Of a DNA stretch of 64,000 bases, positions 23,855 to 35,823 are shown piece by piece. The translations under genes were made by a program, and so were the position numbers. The stretch is from Abelmoschus esculentus. Lineage: Eukaryota > Streptophyta > Magnoliopsida > Malvales > Malvaceae. Below the pieces are notes generated by a model, which had not been told where the DNA came from, ran no database searches, and saw only the letters and a list, made by a program, of their open reading frames with translations. The stretch spans positions 16,194,501 to 16,258,500 of the forward strand of contig JAUCBN010000035.1 in assembly GCA_035048815.1 (NCBI GenBank), read 5' to 3'. The number at the start of each line of letters is the position of its first letter. Positions within the stretch are counted from its first letter, which is position 1.

Positions 23855-25536
23855 CCAAATTCTAACTAAATAATAAAACTATATCACAACATTATCATTT
23901 TTCTTAATGTACCGTTCACATGAATGTTTACATTGGTGAATATACTTATTTTCCAAAATATTTCTTAAAAATTTTGATTCATTCTTTTTTTTATGTCTAA
24001 TGTCATTGATCCTTCTTGCATTTTTCGAATTTTGGGTCAAAGGGTCTAAGCAATTCTAAAATATTACAACAAACCTCTTGAGCAGCTAATGTGCATATGT
24101 TTCGTACTTAAATATACGATTTGTGATCATTATATTTTAAAACAGATATTACTGTAATCATTATTAGCTAATTTAAAAAAAATAATTTTGTGATATTTTT
24201 TCTCACCATAATTAATGATATTTTTATTATCTAATCGGAATAAATTTAAGTCTGTTGACCTTAAGTTTCTCTTAGTACTTTGAGTTTTTCTCAACACACC
24301 ATCGAATCATGTTGTCTCCCATAAAGATTACTCATCTTGGTCTATGTTGCTATGCAACATCATCTTTCGCACTATTATGTACATCTCAATCGTAAAAGTC
24401 CCTTTCGCTAATTGTAATTTATCTTGGCTTGAACCTTCTCAATTATCGAACAAGGTTTATCAACATCACATTAAACACGTTATGATCCTATAGATTTGAG
24501 ATTAACAGATCTCTTAAAACTTTAAAAAAAATTGTGTCCTTACTAAGTCTTTACGCCTTTAATACTTGACGGGTTAGGTCTTTTACATCTTATACCTAAT
24601 AAAATTAACAGATCAGATTAAAAAACATTATCAATAGATTTGAGATGTAACTCTTTTGGTCTCTCGATCGCTTTTACTCTAAATCATATCAATCCTTCAA
24701 TCATAAAGTTTAATGCACCATTCACCTATAAGTGGTAAGTAGATTAACATCTCGTCACACATCAACCCTTCTTTAATTATAAAGTTCGATGCCTTATCCA
24801 CCTTTTTAATTGGTAATAATCTCTCACAATTTGTAAATCTTATCAAAGATTACGACTTTTTTAATTCTTCTAAGGTCGTCTCTACAACGCTAATCTCTAA
24901 ACCCATATTTTTCTTCCAAACAACTTCACTGATAAACTAAATAACGATTAGAACATTGGTTTCTATCTTAGTGTCTCGATTAACTAAAGCGTTGTATTAT
25001 TTACAAAATTTAAAATACAACCGATAAAAAAAACAAAGAGTGCTTAATCCTATAAAAAATTTAAAACAAACACAAAATAATTTTTTTTTCGAAACATATA
25101 AAAATGTGCGGCTACATCAACGATAGAGCAAGAAAATTTAGTTTCGAGTGTCATAATTTAAAATTTTTATGAAGAATTTTTTAAGTGAAAACAAACGATT
25201 TTGAATGTTAATTTAATCTCGTAGATTTATTTTTCTCATTATATTTTGATTCTTTTTTGAATTTCTTTATTATATAAATTTATTTGATTTTATTAATCTA
25301 AATTGATTTATATGTTTATTAACAAATGAATTAACTTGACAATGTTTTGTAAAAAATAATGACTAATTTTTGACAAATTAAATAAAGGTGATTAATATCT
25401 CAATTTAAATAAAGTAGAGGATGAAATTTGTAATTATACCGATTGAATAGTAAATATAAAGTCAGTCGTCAACCCTACCCTTCCTGCAACAGGGTTTCAG
25501 AAACGTAGAAGCCAAAACTTCTAAATTTGAACGGCT
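23855..25536. other. Intergenic repeat-like sequence and promoter of the U-box kinase gene
   Basis: From 24240 to 25080 the text is less AT-rich and contains two tandem copies of a ~60-bp phrase (core TAAAGTTYRATGC, about 24684-24745 and 24766-24826). It looks like decayed transposon sequence, but no domain is recognised. The last few hundred bases before 25537 should hold the promoter and 5' UTR of the downstream gene. Confidence 0.4.
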
Positions 25537-28500
25537 ATGAGCGTGGTTACTGCAAGTCCCGGCGGTTCTCCACCGAAAAAGACGGCGGTTGCGATCGCCG
25601 TCAAGGGAGGAAACGGTAGCAGACGTGCGGTTCGGTGGGCGGTGGAGAATTTGAACGCTGATCGTTTCGTTTTGATTCATGTCATTCCAAAAATCACCTC
25701 TGTCCCAACTCCATGTAAGTATTTGATTATTTGAGTTTATTTTTCTCTAATTCTTTTTATTTAATCTAATGATTCCTGATTTGAAATTAATCCAGAAGAT
25801 AACAATTTAATTAAAGGAACTTTTAACTGTTATGCATAGAAATATATTAAGTTACGAAGAGAATACAATTTTCATAAGAAAAATTTATGTCAGAAATCAA
25901 CTTTTATATTTAGTAAAATTGTATGGTATCCTTAAATTTTAGAGTATAGATTTAAATCATTGATATAAATTATAAATCTATTTTTAAAATATACAAAAAT
26001 TTATAAATTTTTGGATGTAATTAGGGGTGCTTGACGAGTTGAGCAGCTCGTGAGCTATTGGAACTCGACTTAATCAAAATTCGATACACATTCGATTTGA
26101 ATTGCCTCGACGTGAGACCTTAATAAGTTGAGTTGCGCAAAGTCTAATTTGACTCATAAGTTCACGAGTAGCTCGTTATTATTTTAAAATATTTTTTAAT
26201 AATTATTTTAAATTATTTCATATAATTATTAATTTATGAGTTATTATTTTAACTTTGATAGGCTAGTTTGGTGTATTTGTGGATTGTTAGTTTAAAATTT
26301 AGACTTTTAAAGTATTTATACAATCATTTGATATTTTTTATTATTTATTATTTTATGTTGATATTAAGTCACATGTAGTATTATTAAACTTTACTTTTAG
26401 TTAAAAAAATAAGATAATTTTTTTAGTAAGCTTAACTAGCAACAAGTAGAATTTAATGAGCAACGAGTCGAGTTGATTTGATCAATAATTTTTTAACAAG
26501 AACGAGTTAAGTACAATTTTAATAAACTTAATAAACAATAAGTCGAGTCGAATAATATTCAACTCGTGAGTCAACTCGCTCGAAAAAGTGTTGATATCTT
26601 TTGGTGTTAAATTGAGTTACATTTACATTGATTATTTGTTGTATATCCTTACGGCAGCAGGAGACCAAATACCCATCACAGAAATGGATGACAATGTGGT
26701 GGCAATGTATGTTCAAGAAGTAAAACTTAAGTCCGAAGAAGTATTCATACCATATCTTCAGCTATTCAAAGATAAAAAGGTGGGTTTTGCTTATGCAAAT
26801 GTGATCAAAATGATGCAGATATTGTCTTCTAGTTTTCGTTAACAACATTTGTTTCGGGTTTCGGTAGGTGGAAACATTCGTGCTCGAGGATGATTATCCT
26901 GCAACTGGACTTCTAAGATACATTTCGGAGTTCGGGATCGATACTTTGGTATTGGGTTCTTATGGTGCCAATTGTATAACAAGGTATGCATCGCCGCTGT
27001 TCAGTTACCGGTAAAACTTTGAAATCGATGTGAACATATGCACGAAGCTAACCGCATCCGTTTATCTGCAAGATTTGCCGTATGAAAGTTGAAAATAATG
27101 TTGCTGAGCTAGTTTTTCAGATGCATGTATGCTTTTCATGGCTATGGAATAATCTTCCCTTTTGTACTGTAGGAAGCTGAAGGGTCCTGGGGTACCTAAT
27201 ACTGTCCTGAAGTGTGCTCCGGATACATGTGATATTCGAGTTGTTTATAGACAAAGAATCGTCTCGAGATCAGCTAATCCCTTATGGACTAGCAGTAAGT
27301 CAGAAATATTTGCCTCTACGTTTATCTGTGTACCGAAAGTCATGGCATGGTTCTTAGTTTCGCAATGTCGCAGGGACTGGCTATAGGCCGTCGGTATTTA
27401 CTGCAGCATATCTAAAAGGGAGTTCCGGCGGTGTTAATAAGCATATATCTGGTCATGTTGCCTTTGGGAGAGCATCTTCATCAGAGGTTAACTGCTCACA
27501 TTTACATGCATTTTCATCCGTGGGATCAGTAAATGCTAGTACTATTAGCCGGTCTCAGTCCTTGCCTCCTACAAAGAGTGAACAGGTGAGTTTTCTCGAG
27601 TATTGATGCCGACAGTTGCGTGTTATTTCGGTAATTCTTCAGTTCCATGTGCTATCTGAATGTTGAATCTGCAGGCTGAAGTGGAACAGCTGCGTCTGGA
27701 ATTACAAAATACCGTCGCCTTGTATAAACAAGCTTGCAAAGAGCTCGTTGATACCCAAAACAAGGTGAGGAATCGAGCACTTCGAAATTTACTGACTCTA
27801 TCGAATGTTGCCATTTATGCTTTGGTTTGCAGGTGCAATTACTTTCTTCAGAATGCCTAGAGGAAGCAAGGAGAGTGAATGCTGCACAGGAAAGAGAAGA
27901 AACTTTTAGGAAAATTGCTGCAGATGAGAAAGCAAAACTCTTGCAAGCAATGAAAGATGTCGAAGAGGCGAAAAACTTACTTTCTAAAGAAGTTTACGAA
28001 AGACAGATGGCTGAACTGAATGCTCGTAAAGAATCGTTGGAGAAACAGAAACTTGTCGATGCACTCTTCTGTAGTGACCGAAGGTACAGAAGATACACGA
28101 AGGAAGAAATCGAAGCAGCAACGGATTTCTTCTCCGAGAGTAATGTGATTGGTCAGGGAGGATATGGGAAAGTCTATAAATGTAGTCTTCATCGCACTCC
28201 TGTAGCTGTTAAGGTTCTTCAACCTGATGCATTAGAACGGAAAACAGAATTTCTGAAGGAGGTCAGTTTCGACTTTCGATAGCACGTAGTTTGTAGTTGC
28301 AGTCGTGTTTACGAATACAAACTAATGTCAAAGCATTTTCACAACTTTTTGCAGGTTGAAGTTCTAAGCCAGCTGCACCATCCACATATTGTTTTGCTTC
28401 TTGGAGCTTGTCCTGAGAATGGTTGCTTGGTCTATGAATACTTGGAAAATGGTAGCCTGGATGAACATATTCTTCAAAAAAATGGAAAACCTCCTCTTCC

Positions 28501-29411
28501 TTGGTTTATTCGGTTCCGTATAATTTTTGAAGTAGCTTCCGGGCTTGCTTTTTTACACAACTCGAAGCCAGATCCTATCGTTCACAGAGATTTAAAACCA
28601 GCTAATATACTGCTAGATAGAAACTACGTAAGCAAAATCGGGGATGTCGGGCTTGCTAAGCTTATATCAGATGTTGTGCCCGACAATATCACCGAGTACG
28701 GAGACTCTATTCTTGCTGGTACACTTTACTACATGGATCCTGAGTATCAGAGAACTGGCACCCTCAGACCAAAATCAGATATATATGCTCTTGGAATTAC
28801 AACACTCCAGTTACTGACAGGCCGACATCCGAGTGGACTTCTACTAGCAGTTGAAAATGCCATTAAAAATTGCTCCTTAGCTGACATTTTAGATCAGTCG
28901 ATTACAGATTGGCCATTAGCTGAGACAGAAGAATTAGCTCGAATAGCATTGAAGTGTTCGAAGCTTAGATGCAGAGACAGACCTGATCTTGACACAGGGA
29001 TTCTGCCAATTCTTAAAAGACTTGTCGATGTTGCAGATGCAAGTTTAAAGTTGGAAAAGAACAATGCATATGCTCCGAGCCACTACTTCTGTCCGATTTT
29101 TCAGGTTGAAAACTGTGAGCAGAACTGATTTGGCTTAAGCACAATCCTGTATGCTTGCATTCTCAATAATTTTTCTTTTCTTTCCTCAATAATTTTTGGT
29201 AATAAAGGAAGTGATGGATGATCCTCACATTGCTGCTGATGGTTTTACATACGAGCTCCGAGCAATTAAGGCATGGCTTGAGAAACACAACGTATCACCG
29301 GTTACAAAGCGTCGGCTTCAGCATTCTGTAGTGACTCCAAACCACACGTTGCGCTCTGCCATACACGACTGGAAGTCTCGGGTAACGGTATCTAGTAGTA
29401 CATTACATTAA
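25537..29411 (+). CDS. U-box E3 ubiquitin ligase with USP and protein kinase domains (plant PUB, RLCK type)
   Basis: Nine exons: 25537-25714, 26658-26779, 26868-26983, 27173-27294, 27374-27585, 27675-27764, 27833-28261, 28355-29104, 29208-29411. Phases all agree and give 740 residues. Order of domains: universal stress protein-like (about 10-165, starting KKTAVAIAVKGG, with TLVLGSYGANC), a spacer, a coiled coil (about 250-365), a kinase (about 380-650), and a C-terminal U-box (about 663-735: APSHYFCPIFQ, DPHIAADGFTYE, KRRLQHSV, LRSAIHDW). In the kinase I see the glycine loop IGQGGYGKV, VAVKVL, HRDLKPANILL and YMDPEYQ. DFG is replaced by DVG, which is usual in this family, so catalysis is plausible. 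The U-box recruits an E2 and ubiquitinates substrates, in the cytosol or at the plasma membrane. Substrates are unknown. It resembles At5g57035/At2g19410. Intron 1 carries a hAT-like element. Confidence 0.92.
26022..26590. mobile_element. hAT-like element in intron 1 of the U-box kinase gene
   Basis: The left end TAGGGGTGCTTGACGAGTTG matches the element at 23227, including the following GAGCAGCTCGTGAG. The right arm has CAACTCGTGAGTCAACTCGC, but the final CACCCCTA is replaced by diverged bases, so the right limit is approximate and no duplication can be confirmed. Confidence 0.72.
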
Positions 29412-29703
29412 GCAGGTTTCATGTCATGATTTCGAGATGAAAAAGAACCAGACATCCATCCCCTGCAACCGAAGAGCTATGTCTACAACTAGATTTTGCA
29501 CAGCACAGTGAGTATGCATGAAAGAGGACAAACTCTAGTATAAAGATTTTTCAATTTATTAAGCTGTCTTAGAATATCACTCAGAATGTAAATCCATGGC
29601 ATTTTCCATTATTATATACATGATGTGGATTCTGAGAGGAAAAGGGACCTGGTATACTATCTATGAAGAAATCCAGGTTTTGAATGCTGAAATATCTCGG
29701 GCA
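29412..29703. other. Tail-to-tail spacer
   Basis: Only 292 bp separate the stop codons of two convergent genes, so their 3' UTRs probably meet or overlap here. No other feature is seen. Confidence 0.5.
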
Positions 29704-31654
29704 TCAAACTTGTGTGAATTCTAGAGCATTTGCATCTGGATCTCGAGTAAAAATTGCCGGCCTCCCAGATCGGCTAAGCGTGTAGGGAATACCTGCAATA
29801 AGTAACAATAATACAATCAGATATCCTCCTTCCGTTTACATCCTACAGAGCTACATGAGAAATCTGCCATTAAGAAGCTAGAAACTAAAAGATACCGTGC
29901 AATTTAACATACAATGAGATATTGCTTGACATGGATGACCATGGAGCGAAGGCAAAAGGATCTTACCAGCTTTGTCAAGGATTGCTTGCAGTTTAGATAC
30001 ATCTCGAATCGAAATACAGGCATGACGGTCACGGCCTCCATGTTCAGGTCTTCCGGTTAATGGGTCCGGGTTTGGGAGCTCCATCAAATGAATCATCTCA
30101 GAACCCACCCACAACCAAGCACCTCTATATGGAAGCTTATCATGTGGCCTAGCCTCATTTATTTCAAGACCTAAAACATTTAGAAGCAGATGGTCAGCTT
30201 CTTCTTTCTTACGAAAAACAAATGAATATGCAATATGAATATGAATATGGTAAAGGGATTACATACCTAAAATATTCTGGTAAAATTCAAGTGATCTTTC
30301 AAGGTTTTCGCATAGAATACCAACATGGTGCATACCGACAACTCCGTAATCTACATCGACGATGATACTTAGATGTAATTTCATCCAAAAATTGGAAAAC
30401 ATCAAATGCAGGAGAAAGAAACCAATACAATACATACACTGTGCACACATTCTTTACTAAAAGGTTTTAGAGAAAGAATTTTATTTGTAAAGTTCACTAT
30501 AAAGTGACAAACTACTAACTATGGCACCAAGGCAGCTGAGCTTTTGGATACAATTCTCAGAAAAATGATCCAAAAAGCTACATATATGCATTCATTTTGT
30601 TGTATAAACTAGTTAGTGATATTGGATTTGCATTCACGTGAATGTTTTGTAAATCAAAATTTTCAATGATGCTTTGAGAAAGCCAGATAAGATAAAACAA
30701 GGAGTGGTAAGCAAAACTCGTCCTGACTCGGAAAAATCGAATTATTCGACTCGACACAAAAAAATCCAACTCAATTTTTTTTTAAAATATAGTTTGAGTT
30801 ATAAAATGAAAATCGAATAACTCGAAATTTTTAGTAATTAATGGATCTGTTTTCAAGTTCGAATGAGTCCCTCAATTCTGCCCGGTATGAAAAAATAAAG
30901 AAATATATATATACGTATATTGTGTATGGTTATACAAAGTCATTTAAATCGGAACTAATTAATACCGTACCATTATATTTGTTTACAATTAAATTTGATC
31001 AGAAACTTGAATAAATTCGACTCAAAAGAATAAAAAAAAATTGAATTATAAAATAATACTTACCATGTGTTTACTCGATTCAATAAATACTCACCCTAAT
31101 AATAGTCTGTTAGAGCTGATGGGACGGCAAATGTATTGCAAACCTAACAATACAACACTGAATAAGTGCAGAACAAGTACCTATCTTCTCATTGCTAGTA
31201 GCTGATTCTTTGTCGAGTACGTTTCCTTCTACGGAACCTGTAGCTTTTCTCTTGAAACTGAACCTTTCACATCTCCGATTTCCAGAGAAAGAATGAGAAA
31301 TTTTGGACGGTGTTTGTTTATTTGCAGATAGGGCACTTGAACTTGAACGATTCGACTGCAAATCGGAAAACAAAACGGCATTAAAAACATCGAAGAAATT
31401 CAGCTCGATTTATGCCTAATCCAAGAGTACAGGATTCGAATTTCAGCTCCCCTAACCTAAGGACAAGTTTTCATATTCGAATCGAACCACAAATCCAAGT
31501 TTTCAAAAAACCAGACAATTTATCGTAAAAAATTTTAAACAAAATCAGCTCATATACATAATTTTCAATCAAATCTTAATCCGTATTGATTGCCAATAAA
31601 GTTCACCTTATGTTGAAGACAAATTGCTGCACAGGGATTGAGAAGAGACGCCAT
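29704..31654 (-). CDS. Glyoxalase I / VOC-superfamily protein, probably plastid-targeted
   Basis: Five exons on the minus strand: 31654-31607, 31355-31181, 30350-30267, 30170-29967, 29792-29704. They total 600 nt, or 199 residues, with matching phases. Residues 1-75 are rich in Ser, Lys and Arg with few acids, like a chloroplast transit peptide (MASLLNPCAAICLQHK, then SNRSSSSALSANKQ). The rest is a single VOC domain: MHHVGILCENLERSLEFYQN, a central WLWVGSEMIHLMELPNP, GGRDRHACISI, and the end RDPDANALEFTQV. The four positions that bind metal in glyoxalase I-like proteins (His, Glu, His, Glu) are present in these four blocks, so metal binding is likely. True lactoylglutathione lyase activity is not assured, since such single-domain plant proteins are annotated by family only. 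It resembles At5g57040, next to the U-box kinase in Arabidopsis as here. Confidence 0.9.
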
Positions 31655-32700
31655 GGCTAAGCTTCACTCTTGTTTCCTAAACCGTGTTTCTGTTTCCCCT
31701 TTATGAAACCTCTGCAAATTTAAACCGTTCCCTAATCCAAGGCTCAGATCTTCAGAAATGAACAGAAATCTCATCCACTAGTTGAGAATTGGGGGGTGGT
31801 TTTGCAATAAATAGAAACAATTAAAGTGAATTGTGTAAATAATGTTAATGACTGGGCATATGAGAAAAAAATCAAATATATATTTTGGTAACTGAATTTC
31901 ACTTGAAGATTCAATTTAGTACCTTAATGTTTTTTTTTCCAATTAGATGTCTAAATTTAACTTTTTTTATTCAATTTGGTACTTGAACTTGTCTTTTTAT
32001 TTTAATTAGTACTTGAACTTGATATTTTAATTCATTTTGATACTTTTTTTTGGCTTAAATGAAAAAACAGTTCCTAAATTATAACATTTATTTTCTTTTA
32101 GTCCTTAAATTATTTTTGAATAAAAATATCAAAATATATAAAAACTCAAATATTATATAATAAATCATATAATTCGAGACCGAACGTTAAATCTGGTATT
32201 CATTCGGACATAAAATAAATTTACTTTTATTCCTCCTTTAAAATTTTGTATTATTTTTTTTAATTTAATATCAAACATAAATTAAAAAATTGGAATACTA
32301 TGTGCTTGGCTTGTTCGTTGAAAACGAGTAAGGAATTCAAAGTCATAATAATTTACTTAGCGATATAATTAATTAATAAATAATTAGAATATTTTTAATT
32401 GTGCACGTGTTTTTCATTTGGGTAATGGAATTAAGTATATTTTGTTGAACTGAATCTAAATTATAATTAATTAATTAATCACATTATAGTGTGATGTAAT
32501 GTTGTTGACTCTCATGTGATTGGTTGGGACTTGACAAGCACGGTAGTTAGTACAATACAAAGATGTTCGGTTAATCTGGTATTCAATTAAAAAAGATATT
32601 TGTGAAAATAAGGTAGGTTGAAAAAAAATAGAAAAATACAGAAAAAATAGAATAATTGAGCGTTATATTTTATATTTTTATTTTTTAATCAGCTACTGTA
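31655..32700. other. 5' flank of the VOC gene and AT-rich spacer
   Basis: The first 150 bases are probably leader and promoter. Around 31890-32110 a phrase of the type TTCAATTTRGTACTTGAACTT recurs several times, a common low-complexity plant repeat. No gene is seen. Confidence 0.4.
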
Positions 32701-32708
32701 ATTATAAT

Positions 32709-33403
32709 TAGGTGTGTTTAAAATTATTTGATCTGATTGATTCCACTCAACGACCCAAAACAAAAATATCGTATAATTTTCAAAAAAAAAATTATCTGAC
32801 CGGACCGAGTACCCAACCGAGAATTGATGGGCCGGGTTAGGATTGAAAATTTTCAGTTCTTGGGTACCCGCCCGACTAGACAAATTTCATTATATATATA
32901 TTTAGTTTTAAATTATATTTTATTTTAGATTTCTTTAATATTTATATCTAAAATTAAATCTCTAAATTAGTTTATTTTTGTATTATATACTTTTAAGTTT
33001 TAAAAATTTTAAATATATTTTTATTAATTTTTTAATACCTAAAAAAAACGGGATTAATATTTTTAACGTCATTTTAATGATAAAATTTAATAAATATATA
33101 TGTAAATATAAATTCAAATATTCTAAAATTAACTTTAAATTACTCATTTTTATGTTTGGTTATGTGTTATAAAATTTTAAAATTTATATGTAATTTTTTT
33201 AAATTCTAAAATAAAAATAATTATTATTATGAATCGGGTACCCGTTACCCGATTAGCCGGATATTTGGGTTCTACAAGTACCCGATAACAAATATCCGAT
33301 TTAAATAGGTCAGGATATGGGCTAATTTTTTATGACTCGAAGGAATCGGGTACCCGAAATTTTGGATACCTAAAAACCGGATACCCGGTAATAAACACCC
33401 CTA
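32709..33403. mobile_element. hAT-like non-autonomous element, 695 bp
   Basis: Ends are TAGGTGTGTTTAAAA and TAATAAACACCCCTA, flanked by a perfect 8-bp duplication ATTATAAT (32701-32708 and 33404-33411). Subterminal GGGTACCCG and CCCGGTA motifs recur on both arms. The interior is AT-rich and non-coding. Confidence 0.88.
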
Positions 33404-33411
33404 ATTATAAT

Positions 33412-34290
33412 AGTATTTGTTTTAGAGTATACTCTCAACCATTAACATTGATCGTTCAATCATTATGTTGATATGGGTATGATAAATAAGTTGATGGTGC
33501 GTATATATAAAGAGAGAATCAAGTTATACGATATAATTTTTTTAAAATTTTATATATTTTTTAAATCGTTATATGATTTATACAAATGACTCAGATTAAC
33601 GGTTGATAACGTGAAGATTATCATTTAAAGAAAGTAAGGAATAAACCATATATTTCAATCATCTAACGATCTAATAAATATGTAAAACTTAAAAAATTAT
33701 ACATTGTTTAATTTGATATTATCTCGTATATATAGATATAAAAAATAGGGTATAAAGTTATTATTTAAAAATTAAAAAATTAAGGTAAGATTATGACGAT
33801 ATTTTTAGAGATCATTTCAGTTTCTCTAAGTAAATAATTTAATTTATTTTATTTATTTAATGATTATTTTTATTATATTATTTTATATTATATTTTAATT
33901 ATAATTATTTTTTTAGTTACTTGGTTTTGCCTTCCTACTCCTCGCTCCCCTTTCCGTTCAAACGAACCTTCGGCTCATCTTTCCTTATTCCCAACGGCGT
34001 ATCACTATCCCGAGTAGGATTAGTTTTTTATATTGAAAACCAAGAACTGCACTGCACATGAAACCAAGGAAAGTCAAATCAGCGTCAAAGACAACCGCGT
34101 TCACACTTTCCTTACCACACGCGCTTCCCCTTCCCCTTCCTCTGTCACCGTGTCTGCTGATACGTATATAAACAAAACCCAAACCCCTTCACTAAACATC
34201 TCCAGCTTCAAATCTTCACACTTACTTGTTCAGATTTCATCAGTCAAGTCAATTCAATCAAAAGAAAACTATAATCTCGTGTTTGTTTAC
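33412..34290. promoter_or_regulatory. 5' flank and leader of the ALP1-like gene
   Basis: AT-rich until about 33900, then a TC-rich leader-like stretch. The coding frame is open upstream to about 34033 without an ATG; the reading there starts from TTG and has no family resemblance, so I treat it as 5' UTR. Confidence 0.45.
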
Positions 34291-35823
34291 ATGGAAATCG
34301 GATCCTTCGCATTGATTTCTCCAGAAGATTTCTCTTTTAATTCCAACAACAACGATTTCTCGTGGTTTCTGGATATGGAAAATGGGAACAACAAGAGGAG
34401 TAGAAAAGATTTCGAGGAAGATTTAGTCAACGAAAAGAGTGGATTTGGTGATATAGTTTCTTCGATTTTGATGTTGGACGATGAAGCAAAGCAAGAACAG
34501 GAAATTCAATGGTTCACGGATTCCGATCAACGAACCGATTTCTTCGAGCCTGGTTTCAACGAGAAAGTTGAAGAAATGAATGGGTTTTTTGATCAAATCG
34601 AAAATCAATACCCTGAAATGATTCAGTTCGATGATTACACAAACAAACGCGCGCGTAAATCGGGTGTAGCTGTTGCGGTTGCAGCGACGGGGAAGACGGT
34701 TTCAGTCGGGTCGGAGAATGTGAGTCCGTCGCGATCGGGTACCGGCTCCGGCCAACAGAGGCGGTTATGGGTGAAAGACCGATCAAAGGATTGGTGGGAC
34801 AAGTGTAACCACCCAGATTTCCCTGATTTCGAGTTTAAACGCGCGTTTCGTATGAGCAAAGCCACATTCAACATGGTCTGCGAGGAGCTGGAACCGGCGG
34901 TGATGAAAAAGAACACGATGCTCCGCGATGCAATCCCGGTTCGTCAGCGCGTTGCAGTTTGTATATGGAGGCTAGCCACCGGTGAACCTCTCCGGATGGT
35001 ATCGAAACGGTTCGGGCTAGGGATCTCCACCTGTCATAAACTAGTCCTGGAGGTTTGCGCCGCCATTAAAACCGTCCTGATGCCCAAATTCGTTCAATGG
35101 CCCGACGAAAACAGAACGAAGAGAATCAAACAAGAATTCGAATCCGCCACCGGAATCCCGAGCGTGGTCGGTTCAATATACACGACTCACATTCCCATCA
35201 TCGCACCGAAAGCAAGCGCCGCCGCGTATTTCAACAAAAAACACACGGAACGGAACCAGAAAACTTCGTATTCCATCACTCTCCAAGGCATCATCGATCA
35301 AAACGGAGCCTTCACCGACGTATGCATCGGCTGGCCTGGTTCGATGTCCGATGATCAAATCCTAGAGAAATCAGCGTTCTACCAACGAGCCATCATGGGA
35401 CATTTGAGAGACGTTTGGGTCGTAGGGAACAAAGGGTACCCATTAATGGACCGAGTTCTGGTTCCCTACAGTCACCAGCATCTCACCTGGGCTCAGCACG
35501 CTTTCAATGAGAAGATCGTGGAGATTGAAAAGCTCGGCAAGGACGCATTCGCGCGGCTGAAAGGGCGGTGGTCGTGTTTACAGAAGAGAACCGAGGTGAA
35601 ACTTCAAGAGCTGCCGGTTGTGCTCGGGGCTTGCTGCGTTTTGCATAATATCTGTGAGTTGAGAAACGAGACAATGGACCCCGAGCTTAAATTCGAGCTT
35701 TTCGACGACGAGACGGTGCCGGAAAACAACATACGGTCCATGTCTGCCGCACAAGCAAGAGATCACATCGCTCACAACTTGTTGCACCATCTCGGGCGTA
35801 CCACGTCCGCTGTTTTTCTATAG
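34291..35823 (+). CDS. ALP1-like domesticated Harbinger transposase (HARBI1-type nuclease fold), catalytically degenerate
   Basis: A single 510-codon frame from the ATG at 34291. Residues 1-165 are acidic and low in conservation, with a basic KRSRKDFEED patch. Next comes a conserved block with RLWVKDRSKDWWDKCNHPDF, a helical HTH-like part (LRDAIPVRQRVAVCIWRLA, FGLGISTCHKLVLEV), then the DDE_4 domain. The usual first catalytic Asp (IDGTH in active enzymes) is Tyr-297 in GSIYTTHIPI. The second Asp appears kept (Asp-354, WPGSMSDDQIL). The final Glu before the AFGRLK-like motif is Lys-417 in KDAFARLKGRW. Such genes (ALP1/ALP2 and At4g29780-like) are host genes rather than transposons; ALP1 is known to join Polycomb repressive complex 2. 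Whether this one does is inference. No inverted repeats flank it, and the frame is intact, as expected for a domesticated gene. Confidence 0.88.
   Translation: MEIGSFALISPEDFSFNSNNNDFSWFLDMENGNNKRSRKDFEEDLVNEKSGFGDIVSSILMLDDEAKQEQEIQWFTDSDQRTDFFEPGFNEKVEEMNGFFDQIENQYPEMIQFDDYTNKRARKSGVAVAVAATGKTVSVGSENVSPSRSGTGSGQQRRLWVKDRSKDWWDKCNHPDFPDFEFKRAFRMSKATFNMVCEELEPAVMKKNTMLRDAIPVRQRVAVCIWRLATGEPLRMVSKRFGLGISTCHKLVLEVCAAIKTVLMPKFVQWPDENRTKRIKQEFESATGIPSVVGSIYTTHIPIIAPKASAAAYFNKKHTERNQKTSYSITLQGIIDQNGAFTDVCIGWPGSMSDDQILEKSAFYQRAIMGHLRDVWVVGNKGYPLMDRVLVPYSHQHLTWAQHAFNEKIVEIEKLGKDAFARLKGRWSCLQKRTEVKLQELPVVLGACCVLHNICELRNETMDPELKFELFDDETVPENNIRSMSAAQARDHIAHNLLHHLGRTTSAVFL

Noticed and set aside
28640..28660. 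Loss of DFG in the U-box kinase as evidence of a dead kinase
   Set aside because: DVG is the usual form in this plant family, and the catalytic Asp, Lys and HRD are present.
34033..34290. An N-terminal 86-residue extension of the ALP1-like protein
   Set aside because: It begins with TTG, not ATG, has no similarity I know, and family members start with the MEIG-type sequence. Treated as 5' UTR.
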